NCBI GenBank assembly: GCA_022592435.1
Contig: JABYQS010000301.1
Span: 1-33,995, forward strand
Source of the DNA: Cerioporus squamosus
Taxonomy: Eukaryota > Basidiomycota > Agaricomycetes > Polyporales > Polyporaceae
DNA: 33,995 nucleotides
Direction: 5' to 3'
Part shown: in pieces, positions 31,275 to 33,995 of the stretch
Layout: every line of letters starts with the position of its first letter
Numbering within the stretch: position 1 is the first letter of the stretch
Made by a program: the position numbers and the translations under genes
Notes under the pieces: generated by a model
What the model was told of the DNA's origin: nothing
Database searches by the model: none
What the model saw: the letters and a program-made list of their open reading frames with translations, nothing else

Positions 31275-33995
31275 TCATGCCGATCCGCGACGAACACCCA
31301 TCTGTCCCCAACCTTTGCATCCTGCCAGCCGATGGACACCGCCACCTCCTGCTCCTCCGGTGTCTTGACCCATGGGTGGGTTCTGGGACGCCTTGCCAGG
31401 AGGATTGCTGATGGTGATGTTGGACTCGTTCCTGCCACGAAGCACCACCATCGTTCCCACTCCCAGTCAGTGTGACGCGTCGTCTCTGGTAGGCATTGTA
31501 TCCGGGGCCGTATCCCTGTCCGCATTCCACCACCCGCACTACGCCACACGGGCATTGCCGTTACCGTACCCAGGACCAGAACCAGGCCGTTTTCCCCACG
31601 TCATATCCGTGTCCGTGCTCGTCGCGTCATGGTAATCACCGCGTCCGGCTCGCGTCGTGGGTCATGTCCGTAGTCGCCTCGGGTATTCGTACTTGAACCT
31701 TGATGATCGTAGCCGCCACGTCCGTTGTCTCCTCGTCCGCGCCCACCTCCAAACCCACCGCGTCCTTCCCCATATCCACCTCGTCCTTCCCCATAGCCAC
31801 CGCGTCCATACTCCCCTCCGCCCCTTCCTCGCCCAAATCCTCCACGACCTCGGTGGTCCCCAAAACCTCCATCCCCGCCTCCGCCTCCGCCTCCGCGTCC
31901 ACGCCAGCCTCCACGCTGCCCATACCCGCGATTCGGGACCCATTGCCTGGCTTGGTCTTGGTCTTGGTCTTGGCCCTGCCAGCCCTGCATCTGGTCGTCG
32001 TACGTATCTCGTTCCTTCGTGGGCGACGAACTCGGAACCTCTACCCTCGTAGCCGTTCTGACTGGGCCCCTCGCTCGAGCCAGAGACAGACTGGGGAAGA
32101 GAGATGTCGCCCATCACGAACGCATGAGCTCCTCCTGCGAAGGCATGGAACCGTGCGTGACCATCCACGCCTGCCCGAGCGCGGCCCAGGACTCGGCCTT
32201 CGAGGGATCAAAAGACGCACGGTCGAACGCATCGAGCCCCGAGGCAGAAGCGCCAGATGGATGGGTCGATGTACTCGGGGATAGCGAGGCGGTCGCAGAT
32301 ACGGACGTGGACGTGGACGGTTCCGAAGGGACGCTGTGAGGATGCGGATGCTTTCCGGATACGACTGAGGGTAAGGTGGACCACGAAGATGAGCGGCTGG
32401 GTTTTCGGGTGCAGCAGAGTCACGGTCAGACACAGTGACCGACGTAGAGCGAGGCGGGATCGGGGAGTCACTGCGCCGTCTGCCGCCTTGTCCACCCCCG
32501 TCTGAGCCCGCAACGCTCGGGGAAGGGGGCCTCAGCTCGCGTCCAAACTCGTCCAAGCCGGCAGCGGCGTTCGCGTCGGGCCCGGTCCATACACGTGTCT
32601 TGGGTCTCGCTGGCCGTCCTGGTAATGGGGACGCCTCGGGGGACTGTAAGGGCGCGCACCGCGTCGGTTCGACCCCATACCTCCGTTGCGGAAGCGGCCG
32701 GGCGGGCTGCGTGAGCGGCTGCCTCGCCTGCCACGAGGGTCGTACGGGCCACCACCCGCATCGAAGTCTCTGCTTCTGTCTCGCTGGTGGTTGTACTCGC
32801 CGGGGCCCTGTGGTCATCACGGTCCCACCTCCCACGGCCGCGCCTCGACCGGGGCCGCCGCGCTCGCGATATCCGCCTCTCTGGGGGCACCGCCACGACG
32901 GGGGTCGTGTGTGGGATGCTCGGTCGCGTGGGCGTAGTCCGGGAAGTTCTGGCTCTGGTTATAGTAGTCGTCGCGGGGATAGCCGCGGTCTGGTGGCCGT
33001 CGTACCGGCCAGCAAGCTGCTGCTGCTGCTGCTGCATCTGCTGCTCTGACTCGTACGAGGCGCATACGCATGGGGAGGACCGTAATGATCATCTCGATAC
33101 GGCAGAGGCTGAGGGCGGGGGCCCGCCGGGTACTACAGGCACGGCATTCGGTGTAGTCAATGATGGCACTACGGATGCGGATACAGGTACGGGCTGCGAA
33201 GAAGCTGCGGTTCCCTGAGTGACCTGAGCCAGCTGTTGCAGCAGCGCGAGCTGATTGGCGTCCAGCATAGGGACCGGAGCAGGCGGAACGGCGGCGGCGG
33301 CGGCGTTGCTTACAGGTGGTGGTGCTGATTGGCTGGACATATCAGCATATCTCCTTGCGCAGGGGGTGGAGGATTGTCTTACCTTGTGGCTACTGGGAGG
33401 CTTGCGGCGGGTGCGGCCTGGCTGAGCAGCGCCTGTATTGTGGATTGTGTCTGCGAAGGCCATGGGCGCGACAAAAGGCGGCGGGGCTACCGGTACGGGG
33501 AGCACCAGGCGCGCTGGGCTCGATTGGCGGAGGTATCGCTGATTGGCCTCCTTTGTCGGGTTCTGACGCGGACAAAACCATATTTCAGTTCGTATCTCAC
33601 GAATTCAGGGTCCGATGGTGGCAAATAAATGGATTGCATAGGAAGATGTACTTAGCGAACCAGTCAGGAAAAGCATAAGCACCTTTCTCGTTCTCTGCCT
33701 CCGTCAGTATCGCGAAGAGGTGACAACACAGCCGAAGAGAACGTATTCTGCTTCGTCCAGATGTCCAGGATCTTCTTGGCCTTCTCCTGCAAGTCGGCGT
33801 AAGGTTATCGTCAGGACACGCCTTCTTAATCGCCACGAGCCAGAAGGAAGAGAATAACCCGGTCATGTGATGGGTAACGAGCTTGTCGCGACGCGTTGCC
33901 CGGAACGCATTATGGTACCTGAGGTCAGTAACGACGACTACAGCCTGCTGGGGTGATTGACCAGCTTATGATCAGTAGCCTTCGCGAATTTGTTG
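31275..33995 (-). CDS. CID-domain, RGG-rich putative RNA-binding protein (C-terminal part; several frame breaks; runs off window)
   Basis: The gene enters from the right. The first readable block (about 33950-33690) contains YHNAFRATRRDK, AIKKACPDDNL, and then KAKKILDIWTKQNTFSSAV. The last resembles the end of an RNA polymerase II CTD-interacting domain (RPR/CID), as in Nrd1/Seb1/SCAF proteins. Further on come a Pro/Ala-rich linker, DANQLALLQQLAQ, a Gln run (CTG repeats), RS/RGG-like sequence (SRSRSPPGRFRNGG), ESWAALGQAWMVTHG, a QDQDQDQ stretch and a long Gly/Arg-rich tail at 31650-31950. These blocks lie in different frames. At least five one-base changes, or unseen introns, are needed to join them (for example near 33798, 33719, 33505 and 32000). 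No RRM was recognised. The 3' end is uncertain: stops at 31275 and 31601 are candidates. Role inferred: co-transcriptional RNA processing. Confidence 0.5.
31740..31935 (-). repeat. Gly/Arg-codon minisatellite-like repeat (RGG region)
   Basis: A purine-rich coding-strand repeat. A unit of about 24 nt reading GGATATGGGGAAGGACG plus a few bases is repeated in tandem around 31765-31812, flanked by shorter GGTGG/GGACG units. It encodes GGYGEGR-type and RGG-type peptides. Likely to vary in copy number between strains. Confidence 0.7.
33017..33034. repeat. (CTG)6 microsatellite
   Basis: Six perfect CTG units, followed after one CAT by two more. On the minus strand they read CAG and encode a Gln run (QMQQQQQQ) in the CID/RGG gene. 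Confidence 0.9.
33287..33306. repeat. (CGG)n microsatellite
   Basis: About six to seven CGG/GGC units. On the minus strand they encode an Ala run (NAAAAAV) in the linker of the CID/RGG gene. Confidence 0.8.

Overview
This window comes from a filamentous basidiomycete, most likely an Agaricomycete (mushroom-forming) fungus. The evidence is dense genes with many short GT-AG introns (mostly 43-92 nt), GC-rich exons, two F-box/LRR-type genes and a DUF6533 membrane protein of the kinds expanded in Agaricomycetes, nuclear tRNA genes (one with an intron), and a DNMT5-type DNA methyltransferase. I rebuilt gene models by hand from splice sites, reading phase and family motifs. Where phase closed across every exon I regard the model as solid.

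Layout: (1) 1-413, minus: N-terminus of an MFS (Dal5/allantoate-like) transporter, cut by the window edge and frame-broken. (2) 1274-2268, minus: dolichyldiphosphatase (CAX4 type). (3) 2775-2882, plus: tRNA-Ser(AGA) with an intron. (4) 3325-4570, minus: pantothenate synthase (PAN6). Divergent from it at 5560-7615, plus, is a BCS1-like AAA ATPase. (5) 7616-10813: gene-poor, with a degenerate tRNA-Val-like element. (6) 10814-12339, plus: F-box/LRR-like protein. (7) 12340-15193: diverged direct repeat and a doubtful broken ORF cluster. (8) 15194-16935, plus: eleven-exon DUF6533 membrane protein in a more AT-rich stretch. (9) 17239-17312, minus: tRNA-Val(AAC). (10) 17426-18823, minus: replication factor C subunit (RFC3 type), divergent from ubiquitin-eS31 at 19217-19870, plus. 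(11) 20254-21779, plus: second F-box/LRR-like protein. (12) 22403-29575, minus: a ten-exon gene of about 2,228 codons joining a C5-cytosine methyltransferase, cysteine clusters, a RING-like module and a SNF2 ATPase, which is the DNMT5 architecture. It starts with a PIP box. Divergent from it is a PAP2 lipid phosphatase (29876-31116, plus). (13) 31275-33995, minus: C-terminal part of a CID-domain, RGG-rich putative RNA-binding protein with several frame breaks.

The most interesting locus is the DNMT5 gene. I see no room for an N-terminal chromodomain; instead residues 13-20 form a canonical PCNA-interacting motif. Its SNF2 motor is split by about 250 residues of Lys/Asp/Glu/Ser-rich sequence, and its methyltransferase motif IV reads Ser-Cys rather than Pro-Cys. 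A clamp-loader subunit gene (RFC3) lies about 3.6 kb beyond its 3' end, which may be coincidence.

A cross-cutting observation is that several otherwise conserved genes (MFS, PAN6, the DNMT5 start, the CID gene) each need one or more single-base corrections to keep frame. In the first three, and in one CID site, the missing base lies in or next to a short homopolymer or dinucleotide repeat. Sequencing or assembly indels explain this more simply than four independent pseudogenes.
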